From the NCBI RefSeq assembly GCF_028640845.1, contig NC_080546.1, forward strand, positions 55,625,409-55,689,408: a DNA stretch of 64,000 bases. The letters are read 5' to 3'. The notes beneath the pieces were generated by a model. It was not told the origin of the DNA and searched no databases. It worked only from the letters and a program-made list of their open reading frames with translations. Positions 11,254 through 22,794 of this stretch are shown here, piece by piece. Within the stretch, counting starts at the first letter, position 1, and every line of letters starts with the position of its first letter. This DNA comes from Ahaetulla prasina. Its lineage: Eukaryota; Chordata; Lepidosauria; Squamata; Colubridae. The position numbers and the translations under genes are program-made.

Positions 11254-13638
11254 GAGACTTCCGCTGGCAACGCAGGCTTCGTGGACGTTCCTTTGGGATC
11301 GTCTGCCCTGGGTTTCGTCAAACCGTCCCTGACAGCGTAAATGGGCTGTCAAATGGTTTGGAATTCTCTCCCCCAGGAGAAGGGGGAGGGAAGAGTGGTC
11401 AGGTTTGGGTAGAGCTCCCCGTGAGCTCCTGGAATTTAACCAGGGGATCGAAGGGTGAGAGCTCCCCTTTAGCCTGACGAAGCTCCGTGCCCAGGGTGCT
11501 TCTGTTTATACAGAATGAGAAGCCTTGACCATCTCTGTGCCAAGACTTATTTTTAAAGAGAACTCAACACAGACAGAACAAAGTAGGAGGACTAGCAAGA
11601 ATTTGCAAGTAATAAACCTTAACTTCAGGTCTTAAATAGCTTTCCTTTGAACTAACTTTCAACTTGAGTGGATTTAAAATGGCGTTTGCAATATACAAAG
11701 GAAAGTGAAACTATAAAAGGACAAAGGAAGAGAAGAACATAACAAGCTACTTTTTAAATGGAATGAATAAGAACTGTTAATGATTTTTTTTTCTTTTTAC
11801 CTTTTTCTTTATCACAATGTTTAAGAAGAAAAGTTTATTGAATTTTTTCTCTCTCTCTTTTTGGTAGATTTTACAGTTTAAGAATGGCTCTTAAGCAAAC
11901 AGAACTAACTAATAAAATCTTGGAAACTTCTTCACTTCAAATATGGAATATTTTTTATAGGAACTTTTGGAGCTTATCTTTTCTTAATAAGTTTTAAACA
12001 AGAGATTTTACACCAATATATTAAAGATTGGAAATTCTTAATTGTTAGATGTTAAGCTGATTGGTGAGCAGATGGTGGAAAATGTGTAAGATAGGAGACA
12101 AGGGGAAGGAGAATGCTTAAGATGTGATTTTGATGGTATTTTTTTTAATATATATATATATAGGGTTTAATTTTACAACTGACTTATTTTGGGTATAAGG
12201 TGTTACTATTTGATATATGTGAGGTATAAAGGAATGGGAAGATGGAATATTGTTTAACTTTTGGAGGACATATAGAAAAATTTATGGATGTAATGTTGGT
12301 ATTTGGTTAAATAAAATATAATAGTTATAATTGATATATTTTTGATATAAGTTATAATTTTAATAATGTTATTTGACAGATGTAAGGTAAATTGAAGAAA
12401 TATTAATATTAGCAATGTTATTTGATTTATGTAAGTGATATTAAAGATATGAGAAGATAGAATATTGTTTATTTTTGGAGATTGGATAAAATTTAAGAAT
12501 TTAAGCTGGAAATATGAATTATATTTGGGAGACTGTTTAAGGAAGAAAGGTATATTATAAAAGAATTTCTGATGAATACTGGAAGATGGAATATCGTCTT
12601 GGTCTTGATCGATGAAGATTGGATATTAAAACTATAAGATTCTGAAGACTTCAGGAGTGGAATGGATTGATATATATTTGGTGTTAATTGATGAAGATTG
12701 GATATTAAAACTATGTATTTTATTGATGAACTGGAAATACTAATTTAATTGGAAGATTCTGAAGATTTTAGGAGTGGAATGGACTGATATATAATGGACT
12801 GGAAGAAGAATGTACTTTTTTGTTTCTGGAAGGGGAGTTAAGGTCTTAGAGAGAGGAGTGACTATGGATTATGACTTATGTTGTATTTTAATTTATGATT
12901 GTTAATCTTATACCCTGTACTTTGTTCTGGGAAGTCTCGGGGTGGGAGGGGAGGGAGGGAAGGGGGAGTGGGGAGATGAAGGATCAATGTAATGGAATGA
13001 TTGAAGATATGTAATTAAGAAATAGAAATAATTTGAAATGAAATTGGGGCTGCTCAGCTGCCATTTCAGAAGGGAATGGAAAGGGAGAGGAGAGACTGAA
13101 GGAAGAAAGTAGATAGGAAAGGAGAGGAAGAAGAAAGGGGAAAGAGAGAGGGTTAGAAAGGGTGGAGGAGAAGAGTAGGGAAGGAGGAGAGGATGTAGAA
13201 AAGCGAAGGAGAGGAAGGATGAAGAAAGTAGAAGAAAGTAGAGAAGGGAGGAGGAAAGGTTTGTTAAGGAAGGAACAAACTCGTCGCGAGCTTAAAACAC
13301 ACTTATTTATCTGCGCGGGACTGGATTAGATTTTAAAGTTATGAGTTTTAAGGGGTTTTTATTATTTATACTATTTTAAATTTGGGGCAATAGAATAAGT
13401 TTTTTAATTGTTTTTTAATCTGTATTTATATGCCTGTGAACCGCCCTGAGTCCTTAGGGAGATAGGGCGGTATATAAATTTGAAAAATAAATAAATAAAT
13501 AAATAAAATAAATAAATAAGTGGTAGCTGGGCAGGTCCGAATAAGTAACAAATGAAAGTTAATGACTAATGTTGAATAAGAGACTGTATATTGAATAGGT
13601 TGTTGGAAAATGGAAATAAAACTTTTTTACTAAAAAAA
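11254..13638 (+). mobile_element. L1-type non-autonomous retroelement lacking ORF2
   Basis: A 16-bp TSD, AAAAGTTACTATTGAG, flanks the element at 11238-11253 and 13639-13654, and it ends in AATAAAA plus a poly-A run, which marks L1-style target-primed insertion. A GC-rich 5' leader (11254-11530) is followed by a start codon near 11884 with 28 codons. A remnant matching the ORF1 C-terminus of the 23.4-kb copy comes next (AGAGATTTTACACCAATATATTAAAGATTGG near 12001). After that comes an AT-rich 3' region ending in GGAAGGGGAGTTAAGG and a TACCCTGTA block shared with 24.9-25.3 kb. There is no trace of endonuclease or RT. An L2 tail interrupts it at 13262-13520. Confidence 0.65.
13262..13520 (+). mobile_element. 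L2 3' fragment inside the L1-type element
   Basis: It begins within the codons for the L2 C-terminus (GCGAGCTTAAAACACACTTATTTATCTGCGCGGGACTGGATTAG) and ends with the L2 stem-loop GAACCGCCCTGAGTCCTTAGGGAGATAGGGCGG and an AAATAAATA tail. Confidence 0.85.
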
Positions 13639-13715
13639 AAAAGTTACTATTGAGTTACATGTGATCCTGAAGTAACACGTGTGTCTAATGCAAACTCACC
13701 TATACAGTAAATTGG

Positions 13716-13892
13716 CAGTCCCCAACCTTTCTAGCTCTGTGGATAGGTGGTGGTGGGGATGGGATAGCTGGGATAGAGGGTATGGTTCAGTGCAAGCTTT
13801 GCATGTAAGTGTGCAAACCCCCTGTTTGCACAAATTGATTTTCATGTGCTTGTCCACTCAGTCACCATTTGCCCAGGGATTGGGGATCCCTG
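13716..13892. mobile_element. Probable hAT-type MITE, 177 bp
   Basis: The left end CAGTCCCCAACCTTTCTAGC and the right end (reverse) CAGGGATCCCCAATCCCTGG are diverged inverted repeats of the widespread CCCCAACCTTT hAT type. The flanks give no convincing 8-bp duplication, so the ends are approximate. Confidence 0.45.
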
Positions 13893-13894
13893 CA

Positions 13895-15820
13895 GTAAGG
13901 GATCCCTAAACCTCTCATGTAGGTGTTAGCTATGACCAAGAAATCCTTTGCAGATCTTCAATTATTATGCTAATTTCACCCATTCCTGGACCAGAAGATG
14001 TTGTGGTCATTCATTCCTTACTCACTTCTCAATTGGGCTATAAAAATGAGCTCTATATCAAAGAACAGCAACACATATTTCTTCTTAAACCTTAGTTTGG
14101 CCAGTTTAATGTATATTTATGGGTCTGAAATGGCAAGTATAAAAATAGATTGCAACACATTATAGTAGCACCTTATGTCCTTATAAAATTTACAATTGAG
14201 AGAAAAATGAAAGTTTTCAAAGATAAATTCTTTTAAAATTTGATATTTTCCTAAATTTTGCAATAGAGTTCCTGAGGATAATATTGCCTGTGACCAGTTA
14301 GCCATTTAATTTGTGATCCATATTTCTTATTCTTTGTTTTTTATTGTTTCTGACATTCTCTAACTATAATGGCAAGAATGCCATCAGAAGAGCTGTATAA
14401 TTAGATTTAGCTTCCAAAAAGCAACCTCAAGTTACTCAGGAACAAAGATTTTTATTCAAATTTTAACCAAAATTAACACTGCAATTTGAATTTTTCTTTC
14501 CACTTTCAAAGGTCCATCTTAGAATCACTAAATTGCTATTGAAGTAACATTCAAGACGATCACCTTAAGAATTGTGATTGGATTATTTCCAGATTTGTAA
14601 ATTGAAAAGTGATCCATGTTAAGCTCTATATAGTATTTGTGAGACAATATTATTTAAAAACAACTTAAGGTATACTGGGATAAAATAGGAGCTTATGGAT
14701 AAAAAATCCATAAGAATACAGCAACTCTGTGTGTAGCACTTGGCTATGAACTTGGCTTGCTGTTTATGAAATCCAGTGTAATGGAAAGCTTCATCCCTGT
14801 TTACTTTCAACTCCAATTAGGCATTTTTAGTCTTTTTTTCTTTTTTGTAAAACCAAGACTGTGTTTTCTTGCAGTTGATTCCATCACAGATAAAATGGTC
14901 CATTTAGCAAAGTCTTGCAGTGATTGCCTCAAACCTATTTCTCTCCTAGAGCAGATTGCTGTAGCATCTGCATGTAGTAAGATTGCTATATGCTTGTTTG
15001 CAATTTTAGCTGAATAGAAGTCACTTTATTCAGTTAAGAAGTTAATGCAGATGCTAAAAGTCACAGGGCCTTATTTTATACTCCTTAATTTTGGAAGAGT
15101 GGCAAATAGGTTCCCACTGATGCTAAACTTTATTTAGAGATAAATGTTACCATGAAAGCTTTTATTTAGTGCTGGCAGAAGATGTTCAGTTACAGAGTCT
15201 CCCAATTTCTCTTCTGGGTTGGCCTTAGAATTAAATAAAGGGTGGCAGGGTGGGATTAAATAAATATATATTGTTGTAGTACCAGGAAATATGCTGGTGG
15301 CTACATTGTGAAATATAAAACCTGTGGCTAAATAAATAGGATCTTATGTCTTTTAATATTTGAAAAATGGAGGGCATTTTGACAAATACATCTTTTCCAT
15401 TCTTTCTAGCAAAACATGCATAGCATTCCCCCTGAAATTTTAATCTGATTTTATCTTTTTTTTCTAAGATATCACTCTAATTTGGTCTACCCCTCTCTTC
15501 CTAGTTTCATAAACCAGAACCAGGCATGCATATGATCTTTCTCCCATTGTCCCAATTGTCCTTACCCCTTATTCATAAATGAAGAGTAAAATGACAAAAG
15601 AAGGACATAAAATACAATTCTAACTAATTTTTTCCACCTTTTTTGAGCTTACTTCAGTGTCCATTCTGAAATATTTTCAGGCACATCCACTATCTTAGCA
15701 AAAATGTAATTACCGATGCCATTAAATTTGATTAAATGAAGTAGAAAGGATTGTAAACTATATTCTTTATTTGTTATAGCTAGCCAAACCTTAAAAATGA
15801 AGATTTAGTTACTCTAAAGC
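13895..15820. other. No recognisable features
   Basis: AT-rich sequence. A short open frame at 14757-15017 (86 codons) has no recognisable motif and no supporting context, so it is not called. Confidence 0.5.
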
Positions 15821-15821
15821 A

Positions 15822-15885
15822 GGGGACTCCAACCCTGGCAACTTTAAGACTAATGGACTTCAACTCCTAAAGTTCTACATGAAGT
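15822..15885. mobile_element. Half copy of the hairpin MITE family
   Basis: CAGGGGACTCCAACCCTGGCAACTTTAAGACTAATGGACTTCAACTCC matches one arm of the complete hairpin element at 51615-51734. The second arm is absent. Confidence 0.6.
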
Positions 15886-16429
15886 GCTGCTCCTTCATTT
15901 TATGGGATTGCCTGGACTCTAAAGACACCACTCACTCTGTACTGATTCACTTTCAGGCAAAAAAAAAAAAGTGGACTTCTTATGGATTTTCCTGGTCAAT
16001 TAACTTTAGCAGAAATGTCTTCTGAGATTCTGCATCCATGTACAGTAAAGTGGTTGATATCATATGGAACAGCAGGCTCAATTCAGGGAGAAGCAGGAAC
16101 CACTTTGCTTGTAATGTATCAAAATAGCACTGTGCCAAACATCTAGAGACTGAAACATGCCATTGAGGTTTTACAAATTCCATATGAACATAAAGAAAAG
16201 GAAAAAATGGACAAGCTTGAAGATGAATAATAAGCTCACTGGCAAATTGTGAAGCAATGAGAGATGGGTTAGGAAGTAGAAACAGGTTAACTACTAAGAA
16301 GAAGCAGAAAAGGTAATCTGATACCTGAATCAAAGCCTGAAATGTGATGAGGCTGGGAAGGACAACAACCATAATAAAATAGATATTTGGATACATCATA
16401 TATTAAAGAAAGGTCAATGAAATGGTTGT

Positions 16430-16640
16430 TGTATGGAAAAGAAAGGAATAAGGCCATACTGCATAATCATTAAATCTTGTATCATTAAGTGTTAAATTTG
16501 TATCCTATGACCATCATTAAGTGTTGTACCTTGATGAAGGTATCTTTTCTTTTATGTACACTGAGAGCATATGCACCAAGACAAATTCCTTGTGTATCCA
16601 ATCACACTTCGCCAATAAAAATTCTATCCTATTAGTTTCT
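16430..16640 (+). mobile_element. Rex1-like LINE (family B) 3' UTR fragment
   Basis: It contains GATGAAGGTATCTTTTCTTTTATGTACACTGAGAGCATATGCACCAAGACAAATTCC and ends CAATAAAAATTCTATCCTATT. It is the shortest microsatellite tail of the four copies, with barely two ATTCT-like units. Confidence 0.75.
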
Positions 16641-17488
16641 TCTTCAAAACATTGAAGACAGCACTTCCCACATAACTGAGAAAAGGAACAAATGGAACTT
16701 GAAGTCAAGAACAAGTCATATTGGGCTACTCTTAGCTCATTTTATGACAGAGTGATGGGTTTAGTTGACTAAGTGCATTTGTAACCTCACTCATTCAGTG
16801 TTAGATTGAGCAACCTAACTCATACAGTGTTCATAAATGGCTCTGAATTAACATAAAGTATGGTTAATGTAAAATATAATCCTTTGGGGCTTGTCTTTAG
16901 GCTAATGCTGTTCAAAATAATTAAGTTACCTAAAAGATGGAATTGAAAAGGTATTTGTTTATTAAATGTAAGAATGATACCAAACTTTAATAAATGTTCA
17001 AATTTGTGGAAATGACAATTTAAAATGACTTGGCAAACTTGAACATTGGGCCCAACTCAACAGGATAATGTTCAACAGCGACAAATGAAAGTCTTTCATG
17101 TGTGTAGATTCATTCCACAAGACTGAAAGGAATTGGCTTGGCAGCAGTGCAAGCAATCCATGCCATGCCCAACAAGATGTCTAGAATTCTTTTATAAAAA
17201 TTTGTACAGAAATTATTCTGTGTTATGCATACAGAAAGCTGTTTTCAGTATGATCACTGACAGTAGTGTCTATCCTAGAGGACAATATTTATTTTTCAGC
17301 CAGTATGGTCCAATAATATTTTTAGTATTTTCATTGATTTTGTTGTTTTTTAGCATTACTGTAAACTACTTTGTAAAAAAGATATAACTCCATAGAGCTG
17401 ATTTTAAATCCTTGAGATTACATATAGACCCTTCAATGTACTCCAACCCACACATATTTCACGTTTGTATAAATCCCTAAGTGGTTTA
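16641..17488. other. No recognisable features
   Basis: AT-rich sequence with no open frame or repeat structure that I can identify. Confidence 0.5.
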
Positions 17489-17586
17489 GGCCATACCAGC
17501 TGGCAAGCTGAGCAATCTTAGGTTGATCTAGAAAAACCTAAGCAAAATCAGTTGATAACCAGATGGGAAGCCATCAGGAAATGCCA
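17489..17586 (+). ncRNA. 5S rRNA-derived sequence (pseudogene or SINE3 head)
   Basis: Aligning by eye to vertebrate 5S rRNA, GGCCATACCA matches exactly, then TTGATCTAGAAAAACCTAAGCA parallels the internal-control-region segment CTGATCTCGGAAGCTAAGCA. AACCAGATGGGAAGCCATCAGGAAATGCC parallels TACTTGGATGGGAGACCGCCTGGGAATACC. A short internal deletion follows the first block. The first 10-12 bases and the 3' end of 5S are missing. Divergence is high, so it is not a functional gene. It could be a lone pseudogene or the head of an old 5S-derived SINE. No tail or TSD was seen. Confidence 0.55.
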
Positions 17587-17589
17587 ATT

Positions 17590-19205
17590 TAAGAAATGTA
17601 ATATAATTATGTTAAAGTGAGAAGTAATGTGAATGACCTTTTTAAACCATTTTCATCTGAGTACATCTGGATACATTTACAATTGAAAACATTGAAACAT
17701 AAATTACATTTGAATGCTATCAAGTCAAACTTTAGAAAGTGTTTAAATTCAAATGATCCAACAATTTACCCTGTAAATTATTTTCATATATTAAGTACCA
17801 AATGGTAGGACAAAGAGATATATTATCAGCCAATAAAATGCCTTTTCCTCCTTTGGCATTTGTAGCTACTAAACTCACGATGCATAAGAAATTAACAAAG
17901 CAAATACATTGCACATTGTTTATTGTACTCTTGCCAATAACACAAGCTGTTAGTGGTAATGGTGTTCTCTGTGTGCTACTTAGTGTTAAATAAGGATTAT
18001 GCAGAATTTTGTTTCACAGGCAGAAGAGTTTCCTAAAATAAGAACATAAGGCACTAATGACCTTATCTCCTTAAAAGGACAATAGAACATTTTACTTAAA
18101 AAGTAAATACACTAATGAGATCCACTGTGTTAACATAGCAAACAAATATTGATAGAATCCTTACCTGTTTGGAGTATTGTACACTTTCACTCTAAAGCTT
18201 TGTGCCAAAGATCCAGGAACTTTGTCATATATATTATATATATGTGTGCCTTGTGTTTGTGTGTGCAGATGTCTTGGTAGAGATATGAAATAAAAATTAT
18301 ATTAAAAGAAAAAGAAAAGGCCATAATACTGCACTCCCTTGGTAATATTGGAAAAATTGGACACTGGTCTGCTGCAATCAAAATATTCCTCTGATGTCCA
18401 TTGTAGTTCAAAAGCCATTTTCCGCCTTATGCCATTCTTTTAAGCTCATAGGCTTTCATAACATGCTGGTATTAAAACTTCATGAAAGGTAAATATCAAA
18501 AAGAGAAGCTGCACCATACTGATGATGGAATCCTATTATTGTTGAATGGTGTTCAAGAGAAAATGAAGCAACTTTGATCAATTAAAGTTTTACAGTGTCC
18601 CTAATGGAAAGTTTTCCTCATTAATTCCAGCTATTACATCTTGGGACGATTGAATATTAGGCCTTAAAACATAATCGTTAGAAAGTATTTAAAGGCCCAG
18701 TTTTGCCTGAGCTCCATTTGAAAAAGCTTTTTGAAAGAATATGAAAGTATAGCTGTGTTTGTATTCCTTGACAATATTAAGGAGCTTAATGAAGCTCTTT
18801 AAAAAAAGATACTTTTGAAGTTTCAGAGAACAGTTTCATGTTGTCTAATTAAAACATTTGAGAATATAAAGCTGTTACAAAACTAGATAGTATTTCTTAA
18901 AGTTCTTTTTCCAAATAAAATGATTTGAAACTATAACTTCCACGTGGCCTGAAAAACATCTATCAGTTAACCCAGGAGCTTAGCATCAATAGCATGCTAA
19001 GCTCTTGATGGATTGTCATACTAAAATATCCTATATTGGGTTCACTGATGATTTACAAGATCATATTTCATTAAATACAGATACAGGGAATTGGAACTGA
19101 CAGTTCAAAACACTTATAATTGCTGCTGGACAGATAAAATCAAATGTCTCTTTTGCATTTATTACATTATCTCATTGGCTAATAGATAATGCTATATGGA
19201 AAGGT
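17590..19205. other. No recognisable features
   Basis: AT-rich DNA. Open frames of 60-74 codons have no recognisable motif. Confidence 0.5.
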
Positions 19206-19208
19206 TTC

Positions 19209-19211
19209 AAT

Positions 19212-19251
<40 letters not shown>

Positions 19252-20107
19252 TTTGTCAACAAATACAAGAAAACAAGTAACAGAGTAGACACAGACATGG
19301 ACACATGAAAAAAATTTGGCACAAAAAAAAGGATAATTGGGAACAATAGGACAGGGATGGCTTATGCACACCCCCTTAGGGACCTCTTAAGAACCATGAA
19401 AGGTCCACGGTAGACAGTTTGCGGTAAAAGGTATGGGGATTAGAGAGACTAACAACAGGATCAGGTAGATTGTTCCAGACATTTATTATTCTATTGCAAA
19501 AGTCATATTTCCTACAATTAAGATTAGAGCACATTACATTGAGTTTAAATCTATTGATGGCCCTTTTATTATTATGGTTGAAATTAAACTATTCATTTAC
19601 AGGTAGAACATTTTGGTAAATAATCTTATGAACTAAGCATAGGTCGAAACAGAGACAATGTAGTTTGAAGCTTTCTAGACCTCAGATTTCAAGCCTGGTG
19701 ATATAAGGAATTTTATTTTGAGCAGAAGATTTGAGAACTCTCCTAGTAAAATATCTCTGGACCCTCTCTAATGTAATGATGTCTGAAATACAGTGAGGGT
19801 TCCAGGCAGGTGAACAGTAATCAAGTATAGGTCTGGCAAAAGTTTTATATGCCCTAGTTTGGAGTAAAGCATTACCAGAAAGAAAACTTTGTAAAATAAG
19901 ATTTACAACTCATAAAGCCTTTTTTGCAATGATGTTACAGTGAGCTCTGGGACTTAGATCTTTAGAAATGAGTATTCCTAGGTCCTTGACAGAGTGTGGG
20001 TCAACTTTTAGATCATTATCAGCCAGCAAATATTTGAAGTTCTTATTTCTACTGCCAATGTGCAGGACTGAACATTTGTTAGCAGAGATTTGGAGTTGCC
20101 AGTTGTT
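19209..20107 (-). mobile_element. CR1-like LINE (family A), 3' segment left of the BovB insertion
   Basis: On the minus strand the element ends here. A TTTA-type tail at 19209-19252 (the AAATA tail reversed) is preceded by the CATAAGCCATCCCTGTCC 3' UTR and the degenerate C-terminal coding block that is intact at 2-535. It continues beyond the BovB at 22005. Many frame breaks show an old, inactive copy. Confidence 0.8.
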
Positions 20108-20116
20108 AGACCATTC

Positions 20117-21995
20117 TGCAAATAGCTGAGGAAAGAAGGGAAGCGAAAGGCAAGGGAGAAAGAGAAAGATACACCCAGTTGAATGCAGAATTCCAGAGAA
20201 TAGCTAGAAGCGTTAAGAATGCATTCTTAAATGAACAGTGCAAAGAAATAGAAGAAAACAATAGAATAGGGAAGACCAGAGATCTATTCAAGAAAATTGG
20301 AGATATGAAGGGAACGTTTCATGCAAAGATGGGCATGATAAAGGACCAAAATGGCAGGGAACTTACAGAGGCAGAAGAGATTAAGAAGAGGTGGCAAAAT
20401 TACACAGAAGAACTATAAAAGAATGAACTTAACATCCCTGATAACCACGATGGGGTGGTTATAACCTTGAGCCAGGCATTCTAGAATGTGAAGTCAAATG
20501 GGCCTTAGGAAATCTGAGTAACAACAAAGCTAGTGGAAGTGACAGTATTCCAGCTGAGGTATTCAAAATCTTAAAAGACAACGCAGTAAAAGTGCTACAC
20601 CCAGTTGGCCAGCAAATTTGGAAAACTCAACAATGGCCACAGGATTGGAAAAGGTCAGTTTACATTCCAATTCCAAAGAAAGGCAATGCCAAAGAATGTT
20701 CAAACTATCGCACCATTGCACTCATTTCACATGCTAGTAAGGTTATGCTTAAAATCCTACAAGCTAGGCTCCAGCAGTATGTGGATCAAGAACTACCAGA
20801 AGTACAGGCAGGATTTCGTAGAGGCAGAGGAACTAGAGATCAAATTGCCAACATACGCTGGATCATGGAGAAAGCTAGGGAGTTCCAGAAAAACATCTAC
20901 TTCTGCTTCATTGACTATGCTAAAGCCTTTGATTGTGTGGATCACAACAAATTGTGGCAAGTTCTTAAAGAGATGGGAGTACCAGACCATCTTATTTGTC
21001 TCTTGAGAAACCTGTATGTGGGTCAAGAAGCCACAGTGAGAACTGGACACGGAACCACTGATTGGTTCAAAATTGGGAAAGGAGTCCGGCAAGGCTGTAT
21101 ACTATCACCCTGCCTATTTAACTTATATGCAGAACACATCCTGAGAAAGGCAGGGCTAGATGAATCAAAAATTGGAATTAAGATTGCCGGAAGAAATATC
21201 AACAACCTCAGATATACAGATGATACCACTCTAATGGCAGAAAGCGAAGAGGAACTAAAGAATCTCTTGATGCGGGTGAAGGAGGAGAGTGCAAAAGTTG
21301 GCTTGAAACTCAACATTAAGAAAACTAAAATCATGGCATCCGTCCCTTTCAATTCCTGGCAGATAGATGGTGAAGAAATGGAGGTAGTGACAGATTTTAT
21401 TTTCCTGGGCTCCAAGATCACCGCAGATGGGGACTGCAGCCAAGAAATTAAAAGACGCTTGCCCCTGGGGAGGAAAGCTATGGCAAATCTAGACATCGTA
21501 CTAAAAAGCAGAGACATCACCCTGCCAACAAAAGTGCGTATAGTCAAAGCTATGGTTTTCCCAGTTGCAATGTATGGTGTGAAGGTTGGATCATAAGAAA
21601 GGCTGAGCGCCAAAGAATTGAGGCTTTTGAACTTTGGTGCTGGAGAAGATTCCTGCAAGTCCCTTGGACTGCAAGACGAACAAACAAGTCAGTTCTAGAG
21701 GAGATCAACCCTGACTGCTCTTTAGAAGGCCAGATCCTGAAGATGAAACTGAAATACTTTGGCCACCTAATGAGAAAGAAGGACTCACTGGAGAAGAGCC
21801 TAATGCTGGGAAAGATTGAGGGCAAAAGAAGAAGCAGACGACAGAGAATGAGGTGGCTGGATGGAGTCACTGAAGCACTAGGCATGAGTTTAAATGGACT
21901 CCAGAGGAAGGTAGAGGACAGAAAGGCCTGGAGGAATGTTGCCCATGGGGTCGCGATGGGTCGGACACGACATCGCAACTAACAACAACAACAAA
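20117..21995 (+). mobile_element. BovB (RTE clade) LINE, 5'-truncated
   Basis: A 9-bp TSD AGACCATTC (20108-20116, 21996-22004) brackets the copy precisely, and the host LINE sequence resumes on the far side. The 3' end carries the typical GGTCGCGATGGGTCGGACACGAC followed by AAC units (AACAACAACAAC). Only the RT half and C-terminus remain. The endonuclease is lost to 5' truncation. BovB is known for repeated horizontal transfer among squamates, ruminants and ticks. Confidence 0.95.
20155..21982 (+). pseudogene. BovB reverse-transcriptase ORF with three disabling mutations
   Basis: RT signatures are visible in order: NNKASGSDSIPAEV, SNYRTIALISHASKVMLKIL, QAGFRRGRGTRDQI, FIDYAKAFDCVDH, GVRQGCILSPCLFNLYAE, the active-site box LRYTDDTTLMA and FLGSKITADGDCSQEIKRR. 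The C-terminal RRQRMRWLDGV...GRTRHRN end follows. Breaks compared with the family: TAA in place of a tyrosine codon at 20416; a 4-bp loss near 20466 shifting frame; and a 1-bp loss near 21582 shifting frame again, with the frame then open to the stop at 21982. The catalytic box reads YTDD where the family has YADD. The RT core from 20592 to 21596 (334 codons) is otherwise uninterrupted, which suggests a fairly young copy. Confidence 0.9.
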
Positions 21996-22004
21996 AGACC
22001 ATTC

Positions 22005-22262
22005 AGATACATAGTCAAGGTCATTTTGAAGGGTAGCAAAGTTGTCTGTGGTGTTGAATAGTTTAACATCATTGGCCAAGAGGACACTGCTTATTGGCTG
22101 CTTATAATTTGATCACAAAGGTCGTTGATATAAAACAGAAAGAGTGTTGGACCTAGAATGCTGCCTTGGGGAACACCGCTGTTGACAGGTGCAGGATTTG
22201 ATAGGGTGCTGCCTATTTTGACCACTTGTTGACTGTTTGACAGGAATGCAGCTATCCAATTA
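22005..22262 (-). mobile_element. CR1-like LINE (family A), RT segment right of the BovB
   Basis: The minus-strand translation has [13 protein letters not shown], then [22 protein letters not shown] (the RT palm block before the catalytic box) and VKLFNTTDN where the family catalytic motif FADDVKLF would stand (here MANDVKLF, so one aspartate is lost). It joins the 19209-20107 segment across the BovB, which inserted just downstream of the catalytic block. The 5' end is truncated or lies beyond the hAT insertion at 22271. Confidence 0.85.
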
Positions 22263-22270
22263 TGATAGCA

Positions 22271-22786
22271 CAATGGTAGTCAACCTGGTCCCTACCGCCC
22301 ACTAGTGGGCATTCCAGGTTTCATGGTGGGCAGTAGGGATTTTGTCCAATACTGAAGCACTTTCTTTTTTTTAATTTAATTGACTTTTTAAAAAAATTTC
22401 ATAGCATTATTTAAAAACATTTTCATTTGGTTTTCATAAAATTCCCCGAGACAATTTAAATTTCTGAAAATATACTATTTGTATCGCCCGCACATAAGTT
22501 TAGTTCAGGTTACGTAAGTGAAACTAAATAGCCCTATAGTGCGACTGCAAACAAAAAAGCCTCATCCCAGAATAGCTCGCGCATCTCCCCCCACACCACC
22601 CAGCTGTAACAGACAAGCAGAGCTGGTAGCCGGCGCCCCCCCCAAACACAATCCACGATGCGCGAGAGGCATATGCAGACGATGATACACAGCACATTAC
22701 TGTGGAACCGGTGGGCGGTTAGAAAATGTTACTACTAACAGAGATACAAAAATGGGCGGTAGGTATAAAAAGGTTGACTACCCCTG
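22271..22786. mobile_element. hAT DNA transposon, OC1 (OposCharlie1)-like, 516 bp
   Basis: The left end CAATGGTAGTCAACCTGGTCCCTACCGCCCACTAG and the right end (reverse) CAGGGGTAGTCAACCTTTTTATACCTACCGCCCA are hAT-type inverted repeats. The 8-bp TSD is TGATAGCA (22263-22270) against TGTTAGCA (22787-22794). The subterminal CCGCCCACCGGTTCCACAGTAATGTGC block (reverse strand) matches what I recall of OC1, a hAT family known for horizontal spread across tetrapods and insects. No transposase frame is present. It sits in the CR1-like LINE, so it is younger than that copy. Confidence 0.75.
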
Positions 22787-22794
22787 TGTTAGCA

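Noticed and set aside
13716..13892. Considered as a hAT element with a confirmed TSD
   Set aside because: The flanks match at only 3 of 8 bases, so the TSD was not claimed and confidence was lowered.
21023..21658. Minus-strand open frame of 211 codons
   Set aside because: It is the antisense of the BovB RT core. The plus-strand frame carries all RT motifs.
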